Source: Chloroflexi bacterium TSY (GTDB taxonomy: Bacteria > Chloroflexota > Anaerolineae > Caldilineales > Caldilineaceae). From it: a stretch of DNA of 64,000 bases. The notes under the pieces are model-generated. The model had not been told where the DNA came from. It was given only the letters and a program-made list of their open reading frames with translations, and ran no database searches. The position numbers and the translations under genes are program-made. The stretch spans positions 124,001 through 188,000 of the forward strand of contig JAHBNG010000006.1 of the NCBI GenBank assembly GCA_019217005.1, given 5' to 3'. Every line of letters starts with the position of its first letter. Within the stretch, counting starts at the first letter, position 1. Of this stretch, positions 43,409 to 53,808 are shown in pieces.

Positions 43409-43558
43409 GCCCTTAACGGATCAAGATCGACAACTTTTTGTCGATATGCAATTGATGGTTGAGTGCGCCGCAAGGCCCCTGTTTGGGCCGACGGCCTGCA
43501 CAATTGCAGGCCCAAATCTACAGAAAGTTATTGAGTAGCGACAGAAATTCTCTTGTGA

Positions 43559-43594
43559 TATAATGACAGATGAATGTACGTAATCTGTCATTAT
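43559..43594 (+). promoter_or_regulatory. Promoter/operator of the first toxin-antitoxin pair
   Basis: Perfect inverted repeat ATAATGACAGAT (43560-43571) and ATCTGTCATTAT (43583-43594) with an 11-nt spacer. The first arm overlaps a -10 box TATAAT (43559-43564). It lies just before the AGGAGG of the antitoxin, as expected for an autoregulated type II pair. Confidence 0.72.
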
Positions 43595-43609
43595 CCAGGA
43601 GGAAACCTC

Positions 43610-43894
43610 ATGACGCTTATTCTACCTACTTTACCTATTACCGATTTAAGAACCAAACAACCTGAAATATTGGGTCACTTACATGAATCACCTGTTGTCC
43701 TGACGCATCGTGGACATGGGGCTGCTGTATTAGTTGCTCCCGAACAGTGGAATGCACAGCAAGCCGAACTCCAAAGACTGCGTTTGCTGGTGGCGGCTAT
43801 GTCCATCAAAGCAAAAGGCGAGCCAACTGTTCCTCTGGCTGAAGTCAAACGTCGTATCGCAGCAAAAGAGATTGCGGTTCATGTGGCAAATTGA
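43610..43894 (+). CDS. Antitoxin, Phd/YefM type
   Basis: A 94-aa protein with the N-terminal Phd/YefM-like DNA-binding fold: PITDLRTKQPEILGHLHESP, then VVLTHRGHGAAVLVAPEQW, the usual strand-helix pattern. The C-terminal part would neutralise the toxin encoded next. ATG 43610 has AGGAGGAAACC upstream. It overlaps the toxin gene by 14 nt, and an operator-like palindrome lies before it. The pair sits between the sugar-binding-protein gene and its permease gene. Confidence 0.85.
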   Translation: MTLILPTLPITDLRTKQPEILGHLHESPVVLTHRGHGAAVLVAPEQWNAQQAELQRLRLLVAAMSIKAKGEPTVPLAEVKRRIAAKEIAVHVAN

Positions 43895-44120
43895 ATTTAG
43901 TCAGGAAGCTAGTAATTATGCCATCGACTCGCACCCTTATAATGAAGATGTGCTTATTGCCATCGAAAAACTAGCCTTCACTGAGGACGGATTTCCCGAG
44001 GACGGTTCTTATCAAACTTTAGAACAGTGGTGTGTTTGGGAGATTTTGGATCATGTTGTTGTGTATGAACGTGTGAATCAAGTCCTGTATATTTATATTT
44101 GGATGATCAAGCCAGGATGA
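43881..44120 (+). CDS. Toxin, RelE/ParE-like
   Basis: A 79-aa protein whose size, overlap with a Phd/YefM antitoxin and sequence pattern (MWQIEFSQEASNYAIDSHPYN, VWEILDHVVVYERVNQVLYIY) fit the RelE/ParE-fold toxin group. The typical basic catalytic residues of RelE ribonucleases are not evident, so the target (mRNA or gyrase) is undetermined. Start ATG is within the antitoxin 3' end, giving translational coupling. Confidence 0.68.
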   Translation: MWQIEFSQEASNYAIDSHPYNEDVLIAIEKLAFTEDGFPEDGSYQTLEQWCVWEILDHVVVYERVNQVLYIYIWMIKPG

Positions 44121-44141
44121 TAGACACAGAACAAAAAGGAT

Positions 44142-45270
44142 ATGGCACAGATTAATCAGGCTGATTCTTCAACCACAACCAATCCAGTAATCCTCTCCCC
44201 AACCTCGTTGACCAAGACCCGTTGGCGCAGCTATCGAATTCAAGAGATCGGTATTGCCTATCTCTTTATTTTACCGACGTTGCTTGGTTTTTTGATCTTT
44301 GTCTTGGGTCCTGTCGTTGCTGGATTGGCGCTCAGTTTTTCCAGCTATGATCTCTTTTCACCACCCCGCCTGACCGGGCTCGAAAATTTCCAGGTCATGT
44401 GGACAGATGTTCGTTTCTGGCAGATCTTTGGCAATTCAATCCTCTATGCTGTCGGCTTGATTGTGTTGGACATGATCTGGGCCATGGCGCTTGCTCTGGC
44501 TATCCACAGCTATATTCCACGCATACTCAAGTTGATTTTTCGGGCCGTCTTCTTCTTCCCGATCTTGACTTCCGGTGCCGTCATCGCCATTGTCTGGCAG
44601 TATCTGTTCAACGCGGACCTAGGCGTGATCAATTACTATTTACAACAGATTGGGGGGGTGGTTCATTTTAGCTGGATAGATAGGTTTACACTTTTAGAAA
44701 CAGAAAGAACGTTTATATTCTCTGATTTCGCCGGTTCTCAGAGAGAAAACGGTCTCATATAGATTTTTGTCTATATATCAAAAGTGTAAACCTAATTTTG
44801 AACCACCCCAGATTGGGTTGCCGAAAATACCGTGGCTTGTTTCAAGTAGTTGGGTTATTCCCAGCGTGGTGATTATGACTGTCTGGAACGGGGTCGGTTT
44901 TAACATGATTCTGATTCTGGCTGGTTTGCAAACGATCGCGCAAGAGCTCTATGAAGCCGCGGCCATTGATGGCGCAGGGCGTCTTGCGAGTTTTCGGCGT
45001 ATTACGCTTCCCATGCTTTCGCCCGTTCTCTTCTTTATTCTCGTCAAAGGAGCGATTGGCGTCTTTCAACTCTTTGACCAACCCTTTGTGTTGACGCAGG
45101 GAGGCCCAGGCGATGCAAGCCGCTCCATTTTGATGTATATCTATGAGTTGGCCTTTAAGACATTGCGTTTGGGCTATGCATCGTCGATTAGTTTGGTCCT
45201 CTTTGGACTGATCTTGTTGCTGACACTTTTCCAGTTTGCAATGAGCAGAAGGTGGGTTTTCTATCGATAA
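44142..45270 (+). pseudogene. Sugar ABC transporter permease (MalF-like), split by a MITE
   Basis: Inner-membrane permease partner of the 46020-46901 protein. The 5' piece has YLFILPTLLGFLIFVLGPVV (first helix) and the FSSYDLFSPPRLTGLENF segment of sugar permeases, and reaches NYYLQQI. The 3' piece resumes after the MITE as GLPKIPWLVSSSWVIPSVVI and contains the EAA loop ELYEAAAIDGAGRLASFRR before the end at 45270. Removing the 155-bp element and one AGATTGGG copy restores YYLQQIGLPKIPW in one frame of about 320 aa. Without this subunit the importer should not work, unless another locus supplies it. Confidence 0.9.
44655..44809 (+). mobile_element. 155-bp MITE, copy C (diverged)
   Basis: Same terminal sequences and exact length as the other copies but many internal differences. 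Flanked by AGATTGGG (44647-44654, 44810-44817). It interrupts the sugar permease gene. Being the most diverged, it belongs to a different subtype or an older insertion. Confidence 0.88.
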
Positions 45271-45314
45271 CGAACTGCTTCTGTTTGACTCATCCATTTT
45301 TTTGTTATAGCATG

Positions 45315-45346
45315 AACGTACGTTTGAATGAGGATAAGCGTACGTT
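45315..45346 (+). promoter_or_regulatory. CGTACG repeats upstream of the second toxin-antitoxin pair
   Basis: AACGTACGTT (45315-45324) and GCGTACGTT (45338-45346) stand about 60-80 bp before the antitoxin start, with a weaker GACGTACAAT after them. They could be operator half-sites for the antitoxin, or form a terminator stem (followed by TTT) for the permease gene. Confidence 0.4.
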
Positions 45347-45401
45347 TTTCGTGTGGGCGATTTTGCGAGACGTACAATTGTCTTGGTTTATAGGGGATCC
45401 C

Positions 45402-45638
45402 ATGAAGACAGTAACGCCAACGGAACTAAGGTCCAATATCTATCACCTCTTAGATGAGGTTTTGAATACGGGTATGCCTCTTGAAATCAAGAAGGGTGAA
45501 CAGAGATTAAGGATTGTTCCTGTCAAAAAAGTGGACAAGCTTCAGAATTTGATCTCAAGACCGGATGTCATCCAAGGGAATCCGGATGATCTTGTGGATA
45601 TTCATTGGGACAGTGAGGTAAACCTTGATTTACCTTGA
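45402..45638 (+). CDS. Antitoxin, Phd/YefM type (second pair)
   Basis: A 78-aa protein starting MKTVTPTELRSNIYHLLDEVL with the Phd/YefM-like pattern and RLRIVPVKK after it. It overlaps the PIN-domain toxin gene by 14 nt. ATG 45402 is supported by AGGGG about 6 nt upstream and by where similarity to antitoxins begins. It differs clearly from the first antitoxin. Confidence 0.85.
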   Translation: MKTVTPTELRSNIYHLLDEVLNTGMPLEIKKGEQRLRIVPVKKVDKLQNLISRPDVIQGNPDDLVDIHWDSEVNLDLP

Positions 45639-45999
45639 CACCCACGTTGTTGTTTGGCTCTATGTGGGTCAAATCGACAAATTTGCTCTAACTGTTCAGA
45701 ATCTGATGAACGAGAATGAACTGTTCATCTCGCCTATTGTTCATCTAGAATTGCAATATCTCTATGAAATTGGACGAGTGAGCGATGGACCCAATGCAAT
45801 CATCATGGACCTATCCAATCGTATTGGTCTAACTATATGCAACAAAAGATTTAACACAATTATTAGTGAGGCAACGAGGGTGTCATGGACCCGAGATCCT
45901 TTTGATCGTATTATCGTCGCCAACGCAAAGTTGAATAACAACATATTGATCTCAAAAGACGAGATAATTCGAAAGAATTATCCCTTTGCTCGATGGTAA
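45625..45999 (+). CDS. Toxin, PIN-domain (VapC-like) ribonuclease
   Basis: A 124-aa PIN domain protein. Acidic residues of the active site are visible: MIYLDTHVVVW (Asp5), VHLELQYLYE (Glu) and SWTRDPFDRIIVANA (Asp pair). VapC toxins cleave tRNA or rRNA in a Mg-dependent way. The start is TTG inside the antitoxin 3' end. It is followed closely by the second sugar permease gene, so the pair sits inside the transporter operon. Confidence 0.88.
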   Translation: MIYLDTHVVVWLYVGQIDKFALTVQNLMNENELFISPIVHLELQYLYEIGRVSDGPNAIIMDLSNRIGLTICNKRFNTIISEATRVSWTRDPFDRIIVANAKLNNNILISKDEIIRKNYPFARW

Positions 46000-46019
46000 T
46001 GACTGGTAGAAAATAAGTG

Positions 46020-46901
46020 ATGAATGCACCTCAACTGGCAACTTCTCCATTGACCAAACGATGGGGACGAGGGTATTGGAATCCAACAACCATCCTCACG
46101 ATTGTGATACTCACAGTGCTGAGTCTCATGATGATGTTTCCCTTTGTGTGGATGTTGAGTGCATCGTTGAAGATCCAAGCCACTGCTTTTCAGCTTCCAC
46201 CGGAACTCTGGCCGTATGAGTGGCGTTTCTCCAACTACGGCGAAGTGCTAAACAATCCCAAAGTCCCGATCCTCCGCTTTTTCCTCAATAGCCTGATCAT
46301 TGCTCTGCTGATCACGCTTGGGCAGTTGGTCACCTGTACGCTGGCTGCATATGCTTTTGGTCGCATGAAGTTCCCTGGTCGCGATGCACTCTTTATCTTT
46401 ATGTTGACCGGTCTGATGGTTCCGGTTCAAATTACAATCATTCCCATTTTTATCGAGATCCGGACTTTGGGGTTGGTCGATACACACGCTGCGCTGATTT
46501 TGCCCGCCATTACAAGCATCTTTGGCGTCTTCTTGCTACGTCAATATATCATGACCGTTCCAAACGAGTTGGAAGATGCGGCACGGATTGATGGCGCTGG
46601 AGCGGTTCGCATTTTATGGCAGATTATGGTGCCTCTGATTAGCCCAGCCCTCATAACGCTAGCGATTATTACCTTTACCGGCAGTTGGAACGAGTTTTTT
46701 CGACCACTGATCTTTCTCAACACCTGGACAAAGTTTACCTGGCCGCTGGGGCTCGCCATGTTGCGTGGCCAATATGGACAGGGGAGTGTATCGGTCATCA
46801 TGGCAGGGATTACGCTCGGTGTCATCCCTGTATTGCTCTTCTTTCTGGTCGCCCAGCGTCGCATGATTGAGAGCATCGCCTTTTCGAGCGGGATTAAATA
46901 G
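46020..46901 (+). CDS. Sugar ABC transporter permease (MalG-like)
   Basis: A 293-aa permease with six predicted membrane segments, beginning with TILTIVILTVLSLMMMFPFV. The family signature ASLKIQATAFQLPPELWP and the EAA loop ELEDAARIDGAGAVRILWQI are present, as is the ending RRMIESIAFSSGIK typical of MalG-like proteins. It directly follows the VapC-like toxin gene and precedes the PhyH gene by about 25 nt. An ATPase subunit is not in the window; such importers often share an MsmX/UgpC-like ATPase encoded elsewhere. Confidence 0.94.
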   Translation: MNAPQLATSPLTKRWGRGYWNPTTILTIVILTVLSLMMMFPFVWMLSASLKIQATAFQLPPELWPYEWRFSNYGEVLNNPKVPILRFFLNSLIIALLITLGQLVTCTLAAYAFGRMKFPGRDALFIFMLTGLMVPVQITIIPIFIEIRTLGLVDTHAALILPAITSIFGVFLLRQYIMTVPNELEDAARIDGAGAVRILWQIMVPLISPALITLAIITFTGSWNEFFRPLIFLNTWTKFTWPLGLAMLRGQYGQGSVSVIMAGITLGVIPVLLFFLVAQRRMIESIAFSSGIK

Positions 46902-46925
46902 TTGCAAAGGGAAGTAAAACCAATA

Positions 46926-47609
46926 ATGAAAGAAAACATCCCTCTTTCCGATGCTCGGATCAAATACTTTTCTGAACAAGGGTATGTTGAGGTGAAAAAT
47001 CTGATTACGCCGCACCAAGTTCAGGAGTTACGCAGCGACTATGACAAAGTGCTGGCGGGCGAGATTCACGTGCCGACTTGGGGAGACAACCATATCAAGG
47101 GCAAGATGGTGCAACTGGGCAAACCTACTGAGCATATTCCTCATTGGCGCACGCATCCATATTTTCTAAATGCGCTTGCGATTGCCCAGCAGTTGATGGG
47201 ACCAGAGACCAGTCTGGCCTATGATCAGATCATCTATAAGCCGCCCCGTCATCCTGCCGAAACTGAATGGCACCAAGATGCTGGCTATTGGAAAGAGTCA
47301 CGCGGCTCAGATCATGCCGTGACTTGCTGGCTTGCTCTCTCGCCGGTCTGGAAAGAGAATGGAGGGATGCAGTTTGTACCAGGAAGTCATCAGGGCGAAA
47401 TTTTCGAGCATTATAGTGTGGCCCATCGATCGGAGATCAATGATGCGTTGGAAGTCGCAATGGCCAAAGAAGCTGCAAAGAATGCTATTGCTGTTGCGCT
47501 TGAACCGGGTGACGCCACGTTCCACCATTGTCGCACCTTGCATTATACGGGAGGCAATTTTACAGATACGCCTCGATATGGCCTTGTGACTCATTTTTGG
47601 CGAGGATAG
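46926..47609 (+). CDS. Phytanoyl-CoA dioxygenase family protein (PhyH)
   Basis: A 227-aa Fe(II)/2-oxoglutarate oxygenase-like protein. The iron-binding H-x-D is in TEWHQDAGYW and the distal His in HHCRTLHYTGGN; an Arg follows for 2-oxoglutarate (TPRYGLVTHF). ATG 46926 has AAAGGGAAG upstream; a TTG 24 nt before it is less likely. Such genes often accompany sugar transporters in Chloroflexota and Actinobacteria; the substrate is unknown. It overlaps closely with the next gene. Confidence 0.9.
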   Translation: MKENIPLSDARIKYFSEQGYVEVKNLITPHQVQELRSDYDKVLAGEIHVPTWGDNHIKGKMVQLGKPTEHIPHWRTHPYFLNALAIAQQLMGPETSLAYDQIIYKPPRHPAETEWHQDAGYWKESRGSDHAVTCWLALSPVWKENGGMQFVPGSHQGEIFEHYSVAHRSEINDALEVAMAKEAAKNAIAVALEPGDATFHHCRTLHYTGGNFTDTPRYGLVTHFWRG

Positions 47610-47611
47610 TT

Positions 47612-48376
47612 TTGGCAAAGATCCGATCAATATCTGCCAATGAGCTTTTGCAGTACGATCTTGTCAATGATAGGCTCTACGTACGCACAACGATTATGCA
47701 GATTTGGCAAGAGTTGCCATTGCTCTTGATCGGAGCATTGTTCGCCCTTCTTGTTGTCGTTTTGCCCTGGACCGTTCTATATTTAACCGGAATCATTCCG
47801 CTGGCGCTTGTGACGGCGGCAATCACGGTCGCACCAGTTTGGGGCATCACCTGTACTCTGTTTGGGCGTAGCGTGCTCGGTTACAAGATTTATTGGTGGG
47901 AATGGGGAATTGCCTTCCATTACTACTATCTGCGTATTTGCCTGCTTGCCATAATACCAGCTCTGCTAATTGGCATCATTTCGGTAACAGTGCCTTGGGG
48001 CGCAATTGCCAATTCCGTCGGCGTGATGGCGGGACTGACTGTCCAAGTCTTTGTTGTCCTGACCGTGACAATGATGACATTCTATGCACTGCCACTCATG
48101 ACCCTGTTTGATCTATCCATTGGGTATGCTTGGATGTATAGCTTTGCTCTCTTTGTCCATTGGCCGATGGTTGCCGTCGGGTTAATGGCCTTGACTTATC
48201 TTCTATCATTGAGTACGCCGTTGCTTCCACCACTTACGTGGCTCCTCTTACCCGTAATTCTGATACCATTTGTCGTGAACGCAACGCTGATGCTCGCTAA
48301 GAGAAAGCTTGCATCAGAATCCGGTCAGCCGAATGGAAGCGAATACCTGAATCGCATAGACGAAAAAAGATCGTAA
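47612..48376 (+). CDS. Membrane protein of the sugar-uptake cluster
   Basis: A 254-aa integral membrane protein with about five or six hydrophobic segments, the first at residues about 35-60 (LPLLLIGALFALLVVVLPW). The pattern resembles the DUF624/YesL-like proteins that travel with sugar ABC transporters, but I cannot place it firmly. Start TTG 47612 has GAGG 8 nt upstream and lies 3 nt after the PhyH stop, suggesting coupling. It is followed 4 nt later by the molybdopterin oxidoreductase gene. Confidence 0.75.
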   Translation: MAKIRSISANELLQYDLVNDRLYVRTTIMQIWQELPLLLIGALFALLVVVLPWTVLYLTGIIPLALVTAAITVAPVWGITCTLFGRSVLGYKIYWWEWGIAFHYYYLRICLLAIIPALLIGIISVTVPWGAIANSVGVMAGLTVQVFVVLTVTMMTFYALPLMTLFDLSIGYAWMYSFALFVHWPMVAVGLMALTYLLSLSTPLLPPLTWLLLPVILIPFVVNATLMLAKRKLASESGQPNGSEYLNRIDEKRS

Positions 48377-48380
48377 ACAC

Positions 48381-50709
48381 ATGAAGACAACCACAACTTC
48401 GACCCACTGGGGAAACTATCACATTGGGGTGAGCGACAACAAAATTCAAGCCGTTGAGAGTGATTCTGCCGATCAAGATCCATCCCCGATTGGTCAATCA
48501 TTGCTCGATAGTCAGGACCCGAATTCCCGGATTGGACAACCAATGGTGCGAGCGGGATACCTCAAAAAGGGGCGCAATAGCGACCGAGCATTGCGAGGGC
48601 TTGAACCATTTGTGGCGGTCGATTGGGAAGAGGCATTGGAGCTCGTGGCCTCTGAATTGCTTTACGTGAAAGAAGAACACGGCAACGAAGCGATTTATGC
48701 TGGGTCGTATGGTTGGGGGAGTGCGGGAACACTGCATCGATCAACCGACAATCTGCATCGGTTCCTCAACTTATTTGGTGGCTTTACTTCCTCCAAGGGG
48801 ACCTATTCGTTGGCTGCTAGCTATGCGATCACGCCTCATGTCTTGGCCCCAACAACTACTCTCATATCAGAAGCACCCTCTTGGCGGGAGATCGCTGAAC
48901 ATGCTGAGCTAGTCGTTTTGTTTGGCGGCGCCAATGTCAAGAATGCGCACGTTAGCTATGGTGGATTGGGGGCGCATACGGTCCAGGCAGACATGCAATT
49001 GGCGAAGAATGCCGGTGTCCACTTCGTCAACGTGAGTCCCGTTCGTGAAGATGTCCCAGCCTATTGCGAGCCAGAGTGGATTGCACTACGACCCAATTCT
49101 GATACAGCGCTTATGTTGGCGCTGGCCCATACGCTCATAACTGAAGATCTGTACGATAAAGATTTTGTTCATACGCACTGTGTGGGATTTGATCAATTTG
49201 CCCCCTATGTTCTGGGCGATATAGATTGGTCAACCAAAGGATGCGGATTGGGCTGCGCACCTCTCATCGATTCCAGCTCAGACCATTCGGTCGTTGGCGA
49301 GACGTATGGCACAATCAAATACGATGATCTCCGTTGCTTGGTCACTTCAGCGAGCCGAGTATGGAGAACAGCCCTTTTGGATGGCGATTGTGTTGGCGAG
49401 TCTCCTGGGCGAAATCGGTTTATCCGGCCGCGGTTTTGCTTTGGGGCTCAACGCCATGCACTCAATTGGCGCGTCAACGCGTCCCTTGACCAAATGGCCC
49501 CGTCTTCCTCTTGGAACCAATCCGGTCAAGACGTTGATCCCAGTGGCTCGTATTGCCGACTTACTGCTAAATCCCGGTCAATCCTATCAGTTTAACGGAG
49601 AAGAACTCGTCTATCCGGCGATTAAACTCGTCTACTGGACCGGTGGTAATCCATTTCATCATCACCAAGATCTCAATCAGCTTCTCAAGGCATGGCGGCA
49701 ACCGGAAACGATCATCGTCCACGAGCCGTTCTGGACGGCGACTGCTCGCTATGCCGATATCGTGTTGCCTGCAACGACACCTCTGGAACGCAATGACATC
49801 AACTTTACCTTTGCCGATGCCACAATGACACCCATGCAGCAAGCCGTGTCGCCCTTTGGCCAGGCTCGCAACGACCATGCAATCTTTGCTGAGCTGGCGG
49901 ACCGATTGGGATTCTGTGAAGCCTTTACTGAAGGCCGGGATGAGACGATGTGGCTGCGCCACTTCTACGAAGAGGCTCGTACCCGTGCCTCGAAAAAGGG
50001 ACGGACGTTACCCGATTTTGAGAGCTTCTGGCTCGGTGGTCCGATGTTCATTGAGAGCGATGGAGAGAGACGACAGTCACGATTGGAGCGCTTTCGACAG
50101 GATCCGGATGGGGCACCACTGAGAACACCAAGCGGCAAGATCGAGATCTTCTCGGAGACGATTGCTGGCTTTCGCTATAATGATTGTCCCGGTCATCCAG
50201 TTTGGTTGTCACCATCCGAGTGGCTTGGTGCACCGAAAGCTGAGCAGTATCCCCTCCACTTGCTTTCGAATCAGCCCAAAACTCGTCTTCACAGCCAGTT
50301 GGATAGCGGACGAACGAGTCGCAATGGAAAGATAGACGGGCGCGAAGTGGCGCGGATGAATCCACTCGATGCCCAAGAGCGAGGGGTTCAAGATGGCGAT
50401 TGGATCAAGTTGTACAACGATCGTGGCTCCTGCCTAGCAATTGTCAAGCTCTCTGATGATCTGCGGTCGGGTGTTGTTCAATTGCCCACCGGCGCTTGGT
50501 TCAATCCGCTGGATCTGACCCAGGATAAGGGCCTGGAAATTCATGGCAACCCCAATGTGTTGACAAAAGATATTGGCACGTCGCAGCTTGGTCAAGGTCC
50601 TTCAGCCCATACCACCCTGATTGAGGTCGAGAAGTATGATGGACCTAAACATCCCGTAAGAGCATTTGCCCCGCCGCAAGTTGTCGAACGCGATGCATTG
50701 GAGCAATGA
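48381..50709 (+). pseudogene. Molybdopterin-dependent oxidoreductase (BisC/TorA-like), one-base frameshift
   Basis: Related to DMSO/TMAO/biotin-sulfoxide reductases without an N-terminal iron-sulfur motif. The first frame (48381 to about 49226) has GYLKKGRNSDRALRGLEPFV, WEEALELVASELLYVKEEHG and YAGSYGWGSAGTLHRS, where Ser is expected to ligate Mo. The second frame continues as DGQPKDADWAAHLSSIPAQT and carries the rest to 50709, with ETIIVHEPFWTATARYADIVLPATTPLERND and the C-terminal MopB domain (RMNPLDAQERGVQDGDWIKLYNDRG). Removing one T at 49226-49227 joins them exactly as GDID-GQPKDAD. Without correction only a truncated protein is made. Lies in the sugar cluster on the same strand. Confidence 0.88.
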
Positions 50710-50723
50710 ATTTGTAACCAAAC

Positions 50724-53375
50724 ATGGACCGATTCTTATACGCTGGCGAAAAAACCAATCAAATCAGCTTCCCGCTTGGTGGACTGGGTACCGGTTGTAT
50801 CGGGCTGGCGGGGAATGGGCGACTCATCGATTGGGAGATCTTCAATCGGCCCAACAAGGGCAGTGTTAACGGCTTTTCACACTTTGCAATCAAAGCCGAA
50901 CGTGGTGATTCATTGGTCGACGCTCGTGTGCTGCATGGTGATCTTACTGTCCCCTACAGTGGCGAATTTGCGACCCGTCGAAAGTTCCAATCATTTGGCT
51001 TTGGCCCGCGCCGCGAAAATTTGAGTGGGATGCCCCATTTTCAATCCGTCGATTTTCGCGGCGAATACCCTTTGGCTGAGTTAACGTTTCATGACAATAC
51101 CTTTCCAGGAGAAGTGGGTTTACGCGCCTTCAACCCGTTTATCCCACTCAATGATCATGATTCAGGCATTCCAGCCGCTTTTTTTGAGTATGAAATAACG
51201 AACTCAACCAATGAGACGTTGATCTACACGGTGGTTGGTAATTTACGAAATCCCTTGCCCGCCAACAACGTAAATAGCGTAGAACAAATTGGTGATGTTC
51301 ATTTACTCTACTTGCAGAGCGATTGTCTTAACCAAGATGATGTGTACCATGGCAATCTGACGCTCGCCACCGATGCTGGCTCGGTCGAAGGAACCCAGCT
51401 GAGTTGGCAACAATATTGGTTCCGCGGGGCATGGTTTGACAGTTTGGAGGTCTATTGGCGCGATTTGATGGCACCCGGTGGGTTTGATAACCGTCTTTAT
51501 GAAGCCAACTCCGCTGGGGAGCAGAATGAAGGACTTCTCGCTGTTCGTTTTTCTCTTGCTCCTGGCGAAACTCGAAGCGTGCGGTTTGTGATCAGTTGGC
51601 ACTTTCCAAACTGTGAGAATTACTGGAGCACAGAGACACGCCAAGCCGCTTTGGACGGGGGGATCCCGCTCATCTGGCGTAACTATTACGCAACGCAATG
51701 GGACGATTCACGCGATAGCGCAGAATATGCGTTAACCGACTGGGATCGGCTCTACCGTGAAACCAAACGCTTCAAAGATGCCCTCTTTGCCTCTACATTG
51801 CCTGATGTTGCCATTGAGGCAATTTCGGCCAATCTTTCGACGCTCAAAACTCCTGTCGTCATGCGTTTGGAAGATGGTACGTTCTATGGATGGGAAGGTG
51901 CTCATCCGAACGAGGGGTGCTGCGAAGGTTCATGTACCCATGTTTGGAATTACACCCAAACATTGCCATTTCTCTTTCCCAAGTTGGAGCGCACCATGCG
52001 CGAAGCGGACTTCAAGTATAATCAGCGCTCGGATGGTGGAATGGCATTTCGGCTTCAACTGCCTCTGGGCGCGCGAATTTCGCCTTTCCGTCCGTGTGCC
52101 GATGGTCATTTTGGTGGCGTTTTGAAGACCTATCGCGACTGGAAGATCTGTGGCGATACCGAATGGTTGCGATCACTCTGGCCCGCCATCAAAAAATGTA
52201 TCGAATTCGCTTGGCACCCGGAGAACGTAGATCGCTGGGATCCAGACAAGACGGGAGTCCTTTGGGGACGACAGCACCATACGCTTGATATGGAGCTTTT
52301 TGGTCCAAATTCGTGGTTGACGGGCTTTTATCTGGGCGCGCTGAAGGCGGCAGCTGAGATGGCGGAGCATTTAGGGGAAACTGCGCTTGCAATGGAATGG
52401 CGCACGATTTTTGAACAGGGGAAAGCGTGGGCTAATGAGCACCTCTTCAATGGCGAGTATTACCATCAATTGATTGGCCTGACTGATCGCAGTCTTCTCT
52501 CAGTCTATGGTGAAAAGGATGATACATTGAGCGGTGGTTCGGCCAAAGGCGGTTCGGCGCTGGCGGCTTATTGGAATGATGAACATGGTGAGATCAAGTA
52601 TCAGATTGGCGAAGGGAGTGAGATCGATCAGGTATTGGCCCAGTGGCATGCAAATCTCTATGGATTGGGTGAGATCTTTGATTCCGATCAGATTCGCACG
52701 ACCCATGAGTCGCTGTTCAAATATAATTTCAAGCAGAACAGCCGCGATCAATACAATCCATGCCGCGTCTATACCCTGAACGATGAGGGGGGCTTGATCA
52801 TCTCAGTCTGGCCCGAAGGCAAGTACAAGCCAATGATTCCGCTGCCCTATTCACAAGAGACGCAGAATGGATATGAATACGCCGCGGCCATTCAGATGAT
52901 TCAGACGGGTCTTATTGATGAAGGGATGGCTGCCATCTCTGCCATTCGGGATCGCTATGATGGCGCAAAGCGCAATCCATGGAATGAGATCGAGTGCGGT
53001 AGTAACTATGCGCGTTCGATGGCGGCTTATGCACTTCTCAATACCTTTGCGGGTTTTACATTCGATATGGTGCAAGACACGATTGGCTTCAATCCAATTC
53101 GACCCGACAATGGATATTTTCGTTGTTTTTGGTCGCTCGATTCTGGGTGGGGCGAATTTGAGATATCTCCCGGCCAAGTCGACCTGCAGGTTTTATCGGG
53201 GACGTTGCCGCTTCGCGTCTTGAAGCTGCCCTTCTTGGCAAATCAGACTGTGTTAACGATAAAGATGGAAAACGAAACGCTCGACTTTCAAGCTGTGGGA
53301 GGAGATGTTCAATTTGCGTTACAAATTGTCGTGGGTGAAGGGCAAACTTTGGGGGTGCGTCACGAAACAATTTAG
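50724..53375 (+). CDS. GH116-family beta-glucosidase/glucosylceramidase-like protein
   Basis: An 883-aa protein with the two-domain build of GH116 (bacterial relatives of human GBA2). The N-terminal beta domain begins [26 protein letters not shown], the family hallmark. The C-terminal alpha/alpha-barrel has [54 protein letters not shown] (split in reading) and [24 protein letters not shown], where the catalytic acids of GH116 lie. Family enzymes cleave beta-glucosides or beta-xylosides, some on glucosylceramide. No signal peptide. It closes the transporter/oxidase cluster on the same strand. Confidence 0.93.
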   Translation: MDRFLYAGEKTNQISFPLGGLGTGCIGLAGNGRLIDWEIFNRPNKGSVNGFSHFAIKAERGDSLVDARVLHGDLTVPYSGEFATRRKFQSFGFGPRRENLSGMPHFQSVDFRGEYPLAELTFHDNTFPGEVGLRAFNPFIPLNDHDSGIPAAFFEYEITNSTNETLIYTVVGNLRNPLPANNVNSVEQIGDVHLLYLQSDCLNQDDVYHGNLTLATDAGSVEGTQLSWQQYWFRGAWFDSLEVYWRDLMAPGGFDNRLYEANSAGEQNEGLLAVRFSLAPGETRSVRFVISWHFPNCENYWSTETRQAALDGGIPLIWRNYYATQWDDSRDSAEYALTDWDRLYRETKRFKDALFASTLPDVAIEAISANLSTLKTPVVMRLEDGTFYGWEGAHPNEGCCEGSCTHVWNYTQTLPFLFPKLERTMREADFKYNQRSDGGMAFRLQLPLGARISPFRPCADGHFGGVLKTYRDWKICGDTEWLRSLWPAIKKCIEFAWHPENVDRWDPDKTGVLWGRQHHTLDMELFGPNSWLTGFYLGALKAAAEMAEHLGETALAMEWRTIFEQGKAWANEHLFNGEYYHQLIGLTDRSLLSVYGEKDDTLSGGSAKGGSALAAYWNDEHGEIKYQIGEGSEIDQVLAQWHANLYGLGEIFDSDQIRTTHESLFKYNFKQNSRDQYNPCRVYTLNDEGGLIISVWPEGKYKPMIPLPYSQETQNGYEYAAAIQMIQTGLIDEGMAAISAIRDRYDGAKRNPWNEIECGSNYARSMAAYALLNTFAGFTFDMVQDTIGFNPIRPDNGYFRCFWSLDSGWGEFEISPGQVDLQVLSGTLPLRVLKLPFLANQTVLTIKMENETLDFQAVGGDVQFALQIVVGEGQTLGVRHETI

Positions 53376-53808
53376 ACCCAAACGAAATCAACATCGATCC
53401 AAAATTGCCTACATGGTGTAAAGTTTGTATCGGGAGTGCTGCGCTGCAAGCTTCCCAACTGTCAATGTCCCCAATTGCCTCCGAGAACTCTCATTCATAA
53501 TTCAACAGCTGACAATTCGTTAGCCTTTAACGGATCAACGTTGATAATCAAGCTACCCCTATACGGCGTAGATTGTGCAAAAAATCACAAACAAGGCTTG
53601 CCGGATCTGATATCATTCTTTCTGGGAGTTTAAATTATCCTTCGAGAGAAAAAGATTCGATTGTCCGACGTTTACGTGGTGCTTCTATTCGTATGGCTCA
53701 AACTAGGGAGAGTGTCCCGAGGTGTGTGAATGCGATGGTTCTCTGACTGAGCGGTGTTCATTTACACACGTTGCGGTACACACTCCAAATTAAGGAGTCG
53801 ACTCAGCA
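53376..53808. other. Intergenic region before the cytochrome bd genes
   Basis: About 430 bp with no identifiable gene. The ribosome site of cydA (AAGGAG) is at the right end. No clear promoter pair was found. Confidence 0.5.

Noticed and set aside
53376..53808. Possible small gene before cydA (frame at 53436-53633)
   Set aside because: Cys/Pro/Thr-rich start without a ribosome site or similarity.
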